Of a stretch of 64,000 bases of DNA, positions 32,257-41,692 are shown piece by piece. The notes under the pieces are model-generated. The model worked only from the letters and a program-made list of their open reading frames with translations, searched no databases and was not told the DNA's origin. Where the stretch lies: NCBI RefSeq assembly GCF_008831085.1, contig NZ_WBJY01000003.1, positions 1 through 64,000 of the forward strand, given 5' to 3'. Position 1 is the stretch's first letter. The number at the start of each line of letters is the position of its first letter. The translations under genes were made by a program, and so were the position numbers. The stretch comes from Pseudoclavibacter endophyticus. GTDB lineage: Bacteria; Actinomycetota; Actinomycetes; Actinomycetales; Microbacteriaceae.

Positions 32257-32285
32257 GAGTCACCGCTCGGGCCCGAAACGTGACA
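32257..32285 (-). promoter_or_regulatory. ECF41-type promoter candidate
   Basis: Minus strand TGTCACGTT (32285-32277) matches the ECF41 -35 TGTCACA region; 16 nt later lies ACTC where CGTC is the usual -10. Partial match only. Confidence 0.3.
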
Positions 32286-32371
32286 GCCAGCGCCGCCGGC
32301 GCGCATCCCGGGCGTGTCACAGCCGCGTCGATGGTGCGCGGTCACGCGTCCGCGCCTCGAGCAGCCGGTCG

Positions 32372-33265
32372 TCACCCCGGCCCGTGCGCGACAACGGTCG
32401 TCGCGAGGCAATGCGACTGGTCGGGGGCGAGCGTGACGGCGCGGTCGCCGGCGATCGCCGCCTCGACGCAGACGAATGCGCGCCATTCGCCCTCGCCCAC
32501 GTCGGCGGGCGCCGACGGTCCCGGATTCCACACGACCGCCTTCGTGGCCCCGTATCGTTCGACGATGAGCCGACGCGACCACTCGGTGTCGTTGATCTCC
32601 ACGACCGACGCCGCGTCGTCGTAGACGCGGTCGACCAGTTCGCCGAACTCGAGGGGCGCTCCGGGGCCGACATCGGCATCGGCGGCCTTGTCGAAGAACG
32701 CGGCGTTCTCGAGCCCGCGCACGGTGATGCCTTGCACGTCACTCACGGCGAGGTAGGTGTGCAGGGCGGCCTCGACAAGCGCGGCGTCGCGTCCCGTGTT
32801 CGTGATCGTGAGCGCCACCTCGAGCGACCGATCGCTGCGCTTCGTCGTGTACTCGAGCTCGAGCAGCGCGGGGGCGCCCGACGCGTCGACGTCGATGGTG
32901 AGGGCGTGGTGCGTGCCGCCGGCCGTCTCGGCCTCGCGGAGCCACATGGCCGTGCGGGCCGGTCCGTGGCTCGGGGTTCGTGCGCCGTCGGGGCCTGACG
33001 CGAACCAGGGCGCGCAGATGGGAATGCCGCCGCGCCACGCCGTGCCGGGCCCGATCCTCGCGAGGCTCGACGAGTAGAGCACCGGATGCCGTGCGTCCCC
33101 GGGTCGCCAGTGGGTGACGTGCGCGCCGCGGTCGAACATGCGGAATCCCGGGGCCGAGAGATGTGGCTCGGTGGTGCCGACCGGGATGCGGCCGGTCGCT
33201 GGGTCGGGGGCCAGGTTCGCGCCGGATGCCGTGGGCTGGTCGGATGCGTCGGGCGACGGTGCCAT
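32372..33265 (-). CDS. D-hexose-6-phosphate mutarotase / aldose-1-epimerase family (YeaD-like)
   Basis: 297 residues. YeaD-type pattern: GAHVTHWRPGDARHPVLYSSSLA, WRGGIPICAPWF, then LTITNTG and LHTYLAVSDVQGITVRGLE, and the conserved Glu near the end (VCVEAA). It interconverts anomers of glucose-6-phosphate-type sugars. It begins 19 nt behind the nei gene and is the last gene of the lhr-nei operon. Confidence 0.8.
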   Translation of the reverse strand: MAPSPDASDQPTASGANLAPDPATGRIPVGTTEPHLSAPGFRMFDRGAHVTHWRPGDARHPVLYSSSLARIGPGTAWRGGIPICAPWFASGPDGARTPSHGPARTAMWLREAETAGGTHHALTIDVDASGAPALLELEYTTKRSDRSLEVALTITNTGRDAALVEAALHTYLAVSDVQGITVRGLENAAFFDKAADADVGPGAPLEFGELVDRVYDDAASVVEINDTEWSRRLIVERYGATKAVVWNPGPSAPADVGEGEWRAFVCVEAAIAGDRAVTLAPDQSHCLATTVVAHGPG

Positions 33266-33284
33266 GGGTGCGATCCTCGCAGCG

Positions 33285-34112
33285 TCACTCGGGCGGCGGC
33301 TGACAGCGCGGGCACCACGCGCTGCGTCGGGAGCGATCCGACCGCTCCTCGTTGCCGTCGCCGTCGTCACCGTGTCTGCCGGCCTCGATTGGCGTGCCGC
33401 AGCGTCGGCACGGCTGCCCCTCACGCCCGTACACCCACGTGCGCGCCCCTCGGCGGTCGATTCCGGTGAAGACGCGGCCGGCCGGGCGCATCCGGTTCGC
33501 GTGCAGCGTCCGGCGCGCGAGTGCGACGAGCGCGTCGAGGTCACCGGCCCGTGCGAGGGGCACGGTGGGGCGCACGCCCCGGAGGAAGCAGAGCTCGGTG
33601 ACGTACACGTTGCCGAGCCCGGCGAGGTTGCGCTGGTCGAGCAGTGCCGCGGCGATCTCGCGGTGTGGATCTCGCCGCAGGTTGGCGGCGGCGTCCGCCG
33701 CGAGTTGCGGTCCCCAGGCGGGGTCGAGCAGGTCGGGCCCGAGGTGGCCGACGGCATCGGCCTCGCGGTCGCGCGGGAGGAGCTCGAGGACCGGAAGGAG
33801 GGTGCCGATGGCGGTTGCGTCTGCGGTCTCCAACACCGCGCGCACGTGGTGCGCGGGCGCGGGCCAGCGGCCGCCCGGGCGCACGAGGCGCCACGCGCCG
33901 TCCATGCCGAGGTGCGAGTGCAGTGTGTGATCACCGAGCCGCATGAGCAGGTGCTTGCCGCGCGGCACGACCTCGTCGAGGGTGCGTGAGCGCAGTGCCG
34001 CGCCGGCCGTCGCGAGTCGCGGCACCCGCAGATCGACGCGGGTGACGCGACGGCCGGCGAGCGCGACGTGCAAATCGGCGCAGGCGCGGTAGACGCTATC
34101 GCCCTCAGGCAT
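33285..34112 (-). CDS. nei: Fpg/Nei-family DNA glycosylase
   Basis: 275 residues, starting MPEGDSVYRA: Pro2 and Glu3 are the catalytic N-terminus of endonuclease VIII-type enzymes (Fpg has PELPE). RGKHLLMRL holds the conserved beta-turn Lys, then the helix-two-turn-helix (DQRNLAGLGNVYVTELCFLRGV) and a C-terminal zinc finger CRRCGTPI...WCPRCQ with a long insert. It excises oxidised pyrimidines. Its start lies inside the lhr 3' end (8-nt overlap), so it is translated with the helicase. Confidence 0.85.
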   Translation of the reverse strand: MPEGDSVYRACADLHVALAGRRVTRVDLRVPRLATAGAALRSRTLDEVVPRGKHLLMRLGDHTLHSHLGMDGAWRLVRPGGRWPAPAHHVRAVLETADATAIGTLLPVLELLPRDREADAVGHLGPDLLDPAWGPQLAADAAANLRRDPHREIAAALLDQRNLAGLGNVYVTELCFLRGVRPTVPLARAGDLDALVALARRTLHANRMRPAGRVFTGIDRRGARTWVYGREGQPCRRCGTPIEAGRHGDDGDGNEERSDRSRRSAWCPRCQPPPE

Positions 34113-37100
34113 GAGCGCCCGTTCGCAGACGAAGGCCCTTCGGGGTCGCGGTGAACCCGGCCTCCTGCAGCGGCGTCGCGATCGCGTGGTCGAGCACGTA
34201 GCCGCCGTCGATGCGCTCGAGGACGAGGTTCGGGATGCGCGCGGCCCGGAGCGTTTCGGCCAGCGATGCCGCGGCCGCCCGCAGCACGTCATCATCGCGG
34301 GTGAAGGCGATCAGCGTTCTGCCCCCGCGCTCGACGTAGAGCACCAGCTCGCCATCGACGATCGTCACGAGCCCGCCCGCCTTCCGTCCCGGACGGTGCC
34401 CTCGGCCGGGGTCGCCGGCCGACGCGGGCCAGGGCAGCGCCGCGCCGAAGGGGTTGGCGGGATCAGTCGCGGCGAGGGTGACGGCGGCGAGTCGGCGGCG
34501 CACGTCGGCGGGATCGACCTGGAACGTTCGGAGTCGATCGACGGCGCCGGCCGTCGAGAACTGCGCGGCGCCGAGTCGCTCGATGAAGTACCCGCGGCGC
34601 GCGCGCCCCGACTCTTCGAAGCGGGCGAGGACGCGGTAGGCGAAGGCGAAGCCGCCGGGGAGGTCTTCGGCCATGACGGCGCCGCGCGTGACGACGCCGT
34701 AGCGGTCGAGCAGCAGTTCGCCCGCTGCCAGCCCGCGCTCGGTCGGGTCGGGGTCGCCGTGAACGGCGAGCGCCCACCGGCCGGCCGCGTGTGGAGGTAT
34801 TGCGTGGCCGGGCAGCCCGGAGGCGCGAGATCCGTCGCCGCTCACCGTCGGCTGCATCGCGACCCGCCCGCGATAGAGGCGCCCGCGGGCCGCTCGCCGC
34901 GGTGCCCGGTGCGCCGACGATGACGAGCCTCCGGGTGCGCCCGAGACGAGCACCCGAAGGGGCGCGAGTGAGTCGTTCGTGATGTGCCCCTGCCACACGA
35001 GCCGCCACAGGGCATCGGTGAGGGCCTGGTCGTCGATCGCGTCACCACGGGCCGAGAGCGCGTCACTCAGGTGCCGGAAGAACTGTGCCCCGTCGGCGAG
35101 CACCTCGAGGACGCGTGCGCCGAGCGCGTCGGGCTGCCGCGCATCCCGGCCGCCGGCCGCGGATGCCGTCGTGTCGTCGTCTGCGCGGGGGGCGGCGCTC
35201 GCGGCCCTCGTGTTCGCGGCCCCGGCGCGCGTACCCGCTGCCGACGACGGGGTTTCGGCCGGCAGCGTGAGCGCCGCGGTGTCGGCCAGATGCAGGCTCA
35301 CCCACCCGTCGCCGCCGGGGATCGCCCCGTGGCCGCGCCACAGCACCTCGCCGGTGGTCGTGAGCTCGTCGAGCATCGACGGCGTGTAGTCGCGGACGCG
35401 TGCCGGCAGTACGAGCGACTCCCATGCGGACGCGGGAATCGGCACGCCGGCGAGCTGGTCGATCGCGGTGACCACGCCGTCCACACCGCGGAGGCCGCCG
35501 CCGACGTGCTGCCACTCGGGCAGGAAACGGGCGTACGACGAAGCCGGCACCGGTTCGATCTCGCTGCGGAGTGCCGCGAGCGAGCGTGCTCGGATGCGCC
35601 GGAGCACCTGCGCGTCGACCCACTCGGTACCGGTCGCATCCGGTCGGAACTCGCCCTCGACGACGCGCCGCGCGAGTTCATGACGTTGCAGGGCCTCGCG
35701 GACGACGGCGCGTCCGAGCCCGAAACGGGCGGCGATCGCGGCGAGCGCGAACGGGCCGTGCGTGCGGGCGAATCGTGCGACGAGGTCGCCCACAGGGTCG
35801 TCGACGGGATCGACGAAGGCGGCCGGCACGCCGATCGGCAGGGGCACGCCGAGCGCGTCGCGGAGTCGGGCGGCGTCTTCGATGGCCGCAATGTGCTCCT
35901 CGCCCGCGATGCGCGCCCGTAGCGCGCGCTTAGCCGCCACGAGCTCGGCGACGTGCGCCTCGGTCAGGGCGAGCCGGGCGGGCGAGGGACCCGCTGGGTG
36001 TTCGTGCGTCGCCTCGGATGGAGCAGCTCCGTCGAGATCCGCCGTGTCGGCATCCGGATCTTCGAGCCGCGCCGCAATCTGGGCCACGGTCAGGGGGCCG
36101 AGCAGCCGCAGGAGGTCGGCGACGCCCTCGAGACCGCGCGCCTGGCGCCCCGGTGCGAGCCGTTGCAGCTCGAGCTCGATCCGGTCGATGACGCTCGCGT
36201 CGAGCAGTTCACGCAGTTCGACCCGGCCGAGCAGGTCTGCCAGCAGGGTCGGGTCAAGGGCGAGCGCGGCCGCCTTGCGCTCGGCGAGCGGCGAGTCGCC
36301 CTCGTACATGAACGAGCCGACGTAGCCGAACAGGATCGTCGTGGCGAAGGGCGACGGCGTCTCGGTCGCGACCTCGACGACCCGCACGGTGCGTTGCTCG
36401 ATGCGGCGCGCGAGCGACTGGAGCGCGTCGAGGTCGTACACGTCGTGCAGCACCTCACGGACGGCCTCGAGAATGATCGGAAAGCTTGGATGCTGCCGCG
36501 CGATCTCGAGCAATTGCGCTGATCGCTGCCGCTGCTGCCAGAGGGGTGCGCGCTTGCCCGGATGCAGGCGGGGGAGGAGGAGCGCTCGCGCCGCCGCCTC
36601 GCGGAACCGGGCCGCGAACAGCGCCGAGCCGCCGACCTCGCGCGTCACGATGGGCTCGATCTCGTCGGGCTCCAGCACGAAGAGTTCGGCGCCGGGCGGA
36701 GCCGCGTCCCCGTCGGGGATGCGCACGACGATGCCGTCGTCGTTCGCGACGGCCGCCCCATCGATGCCGAATCGGTCGCGCACGCGATCGGCGACGATGA
36801 GCGCCCACGGCGCGTGCACGGGACGGCCGTACGGCGAGTGCAGGATGAGCCGCCAGTCGCCGAGCTCATCGCGCACCCGCTCGACGACGAGCGTCGTGTC
36901 GCTCGGGACGGCGCCGGTCACCTCGCGCTGCTCGCGCACGTACGACAACAGGTTCGCGGCGGCCCGCTCGTCGACGACCTCGGCAAGCTCCTGCGGGAGC
37001 GCCGCGCGAGACGCGACGGATGCGGCGCGGTCGAGTTCGCGGGTGACGCGGCCGATGGCCTCACCGAGCTCGGCGGGGCGGCCCTGCGCGTCGCCGATCC

Positions 37101-39231
37101 AGAACGGCAGGCGCCCGGGCTCCCCGAACGCCGGCGTGACGAGCACCCGGTCGTGTGTGATCTCGGCGATGCGCCAGCTCGAGGTGCCGAGGGCGAAGAC
37201 ATCGCCGACGCGCGACTCGTAGACCATCTCTTCGTCGAGCTCGCCGACGCGCATGCCGCCGCGCCGCGCCGCGGGCGTCGACGCGCCCTCGTCGGTGACG
37301 CCGGGTTGCGCGGCGTCGCTCGACGCCATGAGGAACACGCCGAACATGCCGCGGTCGGGGATCGTGCCGCCGCTCGTGACGGCGAGTCGCTGCGCGCCGG
37401 GCCGCCCCGTCAGCGTGCCGTTGTCGCGATCCCAGACCACGCGCGGGCGGAGCTCGCTGAACGCCTCGGACGGGTACCGGCCCGACACGAGGTCGAGCGT
37501 CGCGTCGAACACGGGCCGTGACAGCGAAGCGAAGGGCGCCGAGCGGCGAACCGTGTCGAACCACTCCTCGACGTCGAGCTCGTCGACCGAGGCGGCGGCG
37601 ATGGTCTGTTGCGCGAGCACGTCGAGGGGATTGGCGATCACGCGCATGCGCTCGATCTGGCCCGAGGCCATCCGCGCGGCCGCGACGGCGGAGTGCAGAA
37701 CGTCGGCGCGGTGCTTCGGGTAGAGCACGCCCCGTGACGCCGCGCCGACCTGGTGGCCCGCGCGGCCCACGCGTTGCAGGCCCGAGGCGACCGACGGCGG
37801 CGACTCGACCTGGATGACGAGGTCGACGTCGCCCATGTCGATGCCGAGCTCGAGGCTCGACGTCGCGACCACGCAGCGCAACCGGCCGGACTTGAGCGCT
37901 TCCTCGACCTCCGCCCGCGCCTCTTTCGAGACCGAGCCGTGGTGCGCGCGAGCGAGCACCGGGTCGGCGCCGAACGATTGCCCCGAGCCCGCGAGCAGCT
38001 GGGCCGGTGGCGTGCGGTTGGGCAGGGGCAGGCGCGCCGACCCGTCGCGTGCGAGGGCCGTGCCGCCGCCGGCGTCTCCACCGGCCTCTCCGCCTGACCC
38101 GGCGGAGCCGGTCTCCTGCTCGGCCTCGACCAGCAGTTCTTCGTAGTGCTCGTTGAGGCGGGCGGTGAGGCGCTCGGCCAGCCCGCGCGCGTTGACGAAC
38201 ACGATCGTCGACCGATGAGCGAGCACGCGTTCGACGATCGATGCCTCGATGTGTGGCCAGATCGACCCGGCCCTCGCGTCGCCGCGCCCGTCGCTCGGAG
38301 CATCGGGATCCCGTGGACCTGCCGGCGCGGATCGCGTGCCCGCGCCCGTGCCCGCGCCGACCCCGGGCGTCACGTCGAAGGGGTCCTCCCGCTCGGGTTC
38401 GTGCGTGTGGCGCCGGACGCGGGCGACGCTGAGGTCGCTCATGTCGTCGACCGGCACGGTCACCCGCAGGTCGAAGGCCTTCGTGCTCGCCGGCGCGACG
38501 ACGTCGACCGGTGCGTTGCCGGCGAGAAACCGTGCGACCTCGTCGAGCGGACGCACGGTCGCCGACAGGCCTATTCGCTGGGCGGGCCGTTCGAGGTGGG
38601 CGTCAAGCCGCTCGAGCGTGAGCGCCAGGTGGCTGCCGCGCTTGGTGGCGGCCACCGCGTGGACCTCGTCGACGATGACCGTTTCGACGCCGGCCAGTGT
38701 GTCCCGCGCCTGCGAGGTGAGCATGAGGAAGAGCGACTCGGGCGTCGTGATGAGGATGTCAGGCGGCGCGCGCAACAGCCGCCGACGCTCGCTCGTCGGG
38801 GTGTCGCCAGATCGCACCCCGACCGTGATCGGCGGCGCCGCGAGCCCCAGGCGCCTCGCGGTCTGCGTGATGCCGACGAGTGGCGAGTGCAGGTTGCGCT
38901 CGACGTCGACCCCGAGTGCCTTCAGCGGCGAGAGGTACAGGATGCGCGTGCGTCGTTTCGCGTGCGACGTGGCCGGCGATGCGGGGTCGCGCCCGGCGAC
39001 CGCCTCGGCAGCTGCCCGTTCGCGGGCGAGCGTGTCGATCGCCCACAGGAACGCGGCGAGCGTCTTGCCGGATCCGGTGGGCGCGACCACGAGCGCGTGC
39101 CGTCCCGCCGCGATGGCGTTCCACGCCTCGCGCTGCACGCGCGTCGGCGCGTCGAACGCGCCTCGAAACCACTCGCGCGTCGGGCGCGAGAAGGCGTCGA
39201 GACCGTCGCCAGGCGGGTCGGTTTGAGCCAT
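34105..39231 (-). CDS. lhr: ATP-dependent DNA helicase Lhr
   Basis: 1708 residues (family usually about 1500-1600; the extra length is in low-complexity inserts rich in Ala/Gly/Asp). Superfamily 2 motifs: Walker A APTGSGKT at 50-57, PPDILITTPESL, DEVH box (VIVDEVHAV), then the second RecA domain with STIVFVNARGLAERL, ASSLELGIDMGDVDLV and QRVGRAGHQ, then winged-helix and Lhr C-terminal domains. A repair-linked helicase. ATG 39231 is preferred to a TTG at 39243. It leads the operon lhr-nei-mutarotase, which supports a DNA repair role. Confidence 0.9.
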   Translation of the reverse strand: MAQTDPPGDGLDAFSRPTREWFRGAFDAPTRVQREAWNAIAAGRHALVVAPTGSGKTLAAFLWAIDTLARERAAAEAVAGRDPASPATSHAKRRTRILYLSPLKALGVDVERNLHSPLVGITQTARRLGLAAPPITVGVRSGDTPTSERRRLLRAPPDILITTPESLFLMLTSQARDTLAGVETVIVDEVHAVAATKRGSHLALTLERLDAHLERPAQRIGLSATVRPLDEVARFLAGNAPVDVVAPASTKAFDLRVTVPVDDMSDLSVARVRRHTHEPEREDPFDVTPGVGAGTGAGTRSAPAGPRDPDAPSDGRGDARAGSIWPHIEASIVERVLAHRSTIVFVNARGLAERLTARLNEHYEELLVEAEQETGSAGSGGEAGGDAGGGTALARDGSARLPLPNRTPPAQLLAGSGQSFGADPVLARAHHGSVSKEARAEVEEALKSGRLRCVVATSSLELGIDMGDVDLVIQVESPPSVASGLQRVGRAGHQVGAASRGVLYPKHRADVLHSAVAAARMASGQIERMRVIANPLDVLAQQTIAAASVDELDVEEWFDTVRRSAPFASLSRPVFDATLDLVSGRYPSEAFSELRPRVVWDRDNGTLTGRPGAQRLAVTSGGTIPDRGMFGVFLMASSDAAQPGVTDEGASTPAARRGGMRVGELDEEMVYESRVGDVFALGTSSWRIAEITHDRVLVTPAFGEPGRLPFWIGDAQGRPAELGEAIGRVTRELDRAASVASRAALPQELAEVVDERAAANLLSYVREQREVTGAVPSDTTLVVERVRDELGDWRLILHSPYGRPVHAPWALIVADRVRDRFGIDGAAVANDDGIVVRIPDGDAAPPGAELFVLEPDEIEPIVTREVGGSALFAARFREAAARALLLPRLHPGKRAPLWQQRQRSAQLLEIARQHPSFPIILEAVREVLHDVYDLDALQSLARRIEQRTVRVVEVATETPSPFATTILFGYVGSFMYEGDSPLAERKAAALALDPTLLADLLGRVELRELLDASVIDRIELELQRLAPGRQARGLEGVADLLRLLGPLTVAQIAARLEDPDADTADLDGAAPSEATHEHPAGPSPARLALTEAHVAELVAAKRALRARIAGEEHIAAIEDAARLRDALGVPLPIGVPAAFVDPVDDPVGDLVARFARTHGPFALAAIAARFGLGRAVVREALQRHELARRVVEGEFRPDATGTEWVDAQVLRRIRARSLAALRSEIEPVPASSYARFLPEWQHVGGGLRGVDGVVTAIDQLAGVPIPASAWESLVLPARVRDYTPSMLDELTTTGEVLWRGHGAIPGGDGWVSLHLADTAALTLPAETPSSAAGTRAGAANTRAASAAPRADDDTTASAAGGRDARQPDALGARVLEVLADGAQFFRHLSDALSARGDAIDDQALTDALWRLVWQGHITNDSLAPLRVLVSGAPGGSSSSAHRAPRRAARGRLYRGRVAMQPTVSGDGSRASGLPGHAIPPHAAGRWALAVHGDPDPTERGLAAGELLLDRYGVVTRGAVMAEDLPGGFAFAYRVLARFEESGRARRGYFIERLGAAQFSTAGAVDRLRTFQVDPADVRRRLAAVTLAATDPANPFGAALPWPASAGDPGRGHRPGRKAGGLVTIVDGELVLYVERGGRTLIAFTRDDDVLRAAAASLAETLRAARIPNLVLERIDGGYVLDHAIATPLQEAGFTATPKGLRLRTGAHA

Positions 39232-39368
39232 GGCGCAAGCCAATCACAGACCGCCGACACCGCCGCTCCCGCCTCCCGCGCCCGGCATCCGCCTCCACGT
39301 TCGCAACGCCGGTACCAGCCCCGCGAACTCGGGGCACGTCGCGTCGCGTCCGGCCGTGCCCCCGGTGC

Positions 39369-39374
39369 CAGACT
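39369..39374 (+). promoter_or_regulatory. -10 element CAGACT, leaderless-type
   Basis: CAGACT, 6 nt (TGACGG), ATG at 39381. No ribosome-binding site. Confidence 0.35.
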
Positions 39375-39380
39375 TGACGG

Positions 39381-40133
39381 ATGAGCGAACCTCGGCTCAC
39401 GCCGCCCGTCACCCGCAACCGCCGGTTCAACCTCGCCATGCATCCGGATCGGGCATGGGTACGCGTGCTGCGCATCGCCGTCGCCGCCTTCGCCGGCGCG
39501 GCCCTCGTGAAGAACACGATCGACGCGGCGACGGGCGCGGGCGAGACCGACCTCGTGCAGCACTTCTCCCTGTTCACGATCCAGTCGAACCTCATGCTCG
39601 TGGCCGTGCTCGGTGTCGGCGCCGTGAGCGTGCGCAGGCGACTGCCGGCGTGGTGGGACGACGTGCGCGGCGCCGTCGCCTTCTACCTCGTCATGACGGG
39701 CCTCATCTACGCGATTCTCGTCGCGCCGCCCGGCGAGCTCTTCACGTGGGACATCGGCTGGACCGGCATCGCCCTGCACCGCGTTGCCCCGGTCTTCGCC
39801 GTGCTCGACTGGGCACTCGTGAGCATGACGCGCCGATCGGGCTGGGGCCGCCCGCTGGCCTGGCTGCTCTTCCCCGTCGCCTACCTTCTCTACACGTGGG
39901 CGCGCGGCGGCTCCGCGGCCTGGTATCCGTACGGGTTCCTGGATCCCCTCGGGCCCGGCGGCTGGGCGCAGGTGCTTGCCACGACGGCCCAGGTGTTCGT
40001 CGCGTTCCTGGCGGTTTCGGTCGTGATGCACGCGATCGGCCGGCTGCGCGTGGCCCTCGCGCGCGGTGGGTCCTCGCGGTCCCGGGGTCGAGACCGCGCG
40101 GATCCGGTCGAGGCCGAACCCGCCGGGCGCTAG
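39381..40133 (+). CDS. Pr6Pr-family membrane protein
   Basis: 250 residues with six or so membrane spans. Family marks are FSLFTIQSNLMLVAVLGV, the His in GIALHRVAPVFAVLDWAL and FPVAYLLYTWARG. The family is widespread in actinobacteria with unknown activity (distantly FAR-17a/AIG1-like). Basic cytoplasmic tail. Divergent from lhr. Confidence 0.75.
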   Translation: MSEPRLTPPVTRNRRFNLAMHPDRAWVRVLRIAVAAFAGAALVKNTIDAATGAGETDLVQHFSLFTIQSNLMLVAVLGVGAVSVRRRLPAWWDDVRGAVAFYLVMTGLIYAILVAPPGELFTWDIGWTGIALHRVAPVFAVLDWALVSMTRRSGWGRPLAWLLFPVAYLLYTWARGGSAAWYPYGFLDPLGPGGWAQVLATTAQVFVAFLAVSVVMHAIGRLRVALARGGSSRSRGRDRADPVEAEPAGR

Positions 40134-40343
40134 CGCATCGGCTCACCGTTCGGGCGTCGCGTTGGCGGTGCGGCTGCCGCCGGGGCGCGAACCCGCTGGC
40201 GCGCCCCCCGGCAGCCATCCCGTGGCGACGATCTCGTCGCCCTCGCCGTCGTCATGCAGGTCGATATTCAGGTGCGTACCCCACCCTTGTCGGACACCAC
40301 GCGCGGCTGAGCTGTCGCGCACGCACTGAGCGAAAGGACAACG

Positions 40344-41564
40344 ATGTCGGGAAACAGAGCGGTGGCGTACAAGGGGCCGGGAGTCGTCGAGGTCATTGAC
40401 ACCCCGTATCCGGAGTTCGAGTTGAAGGACGGGCCGGGCGTGAACCCGGCGAACGTGGGGCGCAAAGTGCCGCACGGCGCGATCTTGAAGACGGTGGCGA
40501 CGAACATCTGCGGTTCTGACCAGCACATGGTCCGAGGCCGGACGACTGCTCCGGAGGGTCTCGTGCTCGGCCACGAGATCACCGGCGAGGTCATCGAGGT
40601 GGGCCCGGGCGTCGAGTTCATCAAGGTGGGCGACATCGTGTCGGTGCCGTTCAACATCGCCTGCGGCCGATGCCGCAACTGCAAAGAGGGCAAGACCGGT
40701 ATCTGCCTCAACGTGAACCCCGAACGCCCCGGTTCGGCGTACGGCTACGTCGACATGGGCGGCTGGGTCGGCGGGCAGGCCGAGTACGTGCTCGTGCCCT
40801 ACGCCGACTGGAACCTGCTCAAGTTCCCCGACCGGGACCAGGCGCTCGAGAAGATTCTCGATCTCACGATGCTCTCTGACATTTTCCCGACAGGCTTCCA
40901 CGGCGCCTACTCGGCCGGCGTCGGCCCGGGGTCGACGGTGTACATCGCCGGGGCCGGCCCGGTCGGCCTTGCCGCTGCCGTGGGCGCGCAGCTCCTCGGC
41001 GCGGCGGCCGTGATCGTCGCCGACCTCAATGAGGACCGGCTTGCGCAGGCGCGATCGTTCGGATGCGAGACCGTCGACGTCTCGAAGGGGGACCCGCGCG
41101 ATCAGATCGAGCAACTGCTCGGCGTTCCCGAAGTCGACTGCGGCGTCGACGCCGTCGGGTTCGAGGCCCGCGGCCACGGCGAGGACGCGTCGACCGAGGC
41201 GCCGGCGACCGTGCTCAACTCGCTTATGGACATCACCGCGGCCGGTGGCGCCCTCGGCATTCCCGGCCTCTACGTGACGGGCGACCCGGGCGGCGTCGAC
41301 GAGGCGGCCAAGGTCGGATCGCTCTCGCTGCGGCTCGGGCTCGGCTGGGCGAAGTCGCTGTCATTCACCACGGGCCAGTGCCCCGTCATGAAGTACAACC
41401 GGCAGCTCATGATGGCGATCCTGCACGACAAGGTGCAGATCGCGAAGGCCGTCAAGGCGACGGCGATCACGCTCGAGGATGCGCCGCGCGGCTACGCCGA
41501 GTTTGACGGCGGCGCGGCCAAGAAGTACGTGCTCGACCCGAACGGGTACCTCGGGGCGTCGTAG
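40344..41564 (+). CDS. fdhA: glutathione-independent formaldehyde dehydrogenase
   Basis: 406 residues, zinc-dependent medium-chain dehydrogenase. ATNICGSDQHMVRGRT carries the catalytic zinc Cys, GHEITGEV the His-Glu, CGRCRNCKEGKTGIC the structural zinc site, and VYIAGAGPVGLAAAVGAQLLGAA the NAD site. The long N- and C-terminal parts match Pseudomonas-type FdhA, a nicotinoprotein dismutase/dehydrogenase. It would remove formaldehyde, for example from methoxy-group metabolism. AAAGGA precedes the ATG. Confidence 0.8.
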   Translation: MSGNRAVAYKGPGVVEVIDTPYPEFELKDGPGVNPANVGRKVPHGAILKTVATNICGSDQHMVRGRTTAPEGLVLGHEITGEVIEVGPGVEFIKVGDIVSVPFNIACGRCRNCKEGKTGICLNVNPERPGSAYGYVDMGGWVGGQAEYVLVPYADWNLLKFPDRDQALEKILDLTMLSDIFPTGFHGAYSAGVGPGSTVYIAGAGPVGLAAAVGAQLLGAAAVIVADLNEDRLAQARSFGCETVDVSKGDPRDQIEQLLGVPEVDCGVDAVGFEARGHGEDASTEAPATVLNSLMDITAAGGALGIPGLYVTGDPGGVDEAAKVGSLSLRLGLGWAKSLSFTTGQCPVMKYNRQLMMAILHDKVQIAKAVKATAITLEDAPRGYAEFDGGAAKKYVLDPNGYLGAS

Positions 41565-41592
41565 GGCGTTCGCGATCCGTCGCGGAGTGCGT

Positions 41593-41634
41593 CGAGGCGG
41601 GTGTTCGGCGACGAGTCGCCGGGCACCCGCCTCG
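41593..41634. terminator. bidirectional hairpin between fdhA and esterase genes
   Basis: CGAGGCGGGTG (41593-41603) pairs with CACCCGCCTCG (41624-41634), with an inner CGGCGAC/GTCGCCG stem. It lies in the convergent gap. Confidence 0.7.
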
Positions 41635-41692
41635 CGCCGTCCGCGCCGTCAGCCGCGCATCCGGCGCTCATCGGCAGGCCGGACGCGACGGG

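Noticed and set aside
40134..40343. Minus-strand frames extending from fdhA upstream region (40143-41177)
   Set aside because: Antisense shadow of fdhA; the gap itself shows only the AAAGGA ribosome-binding site of fdhA.
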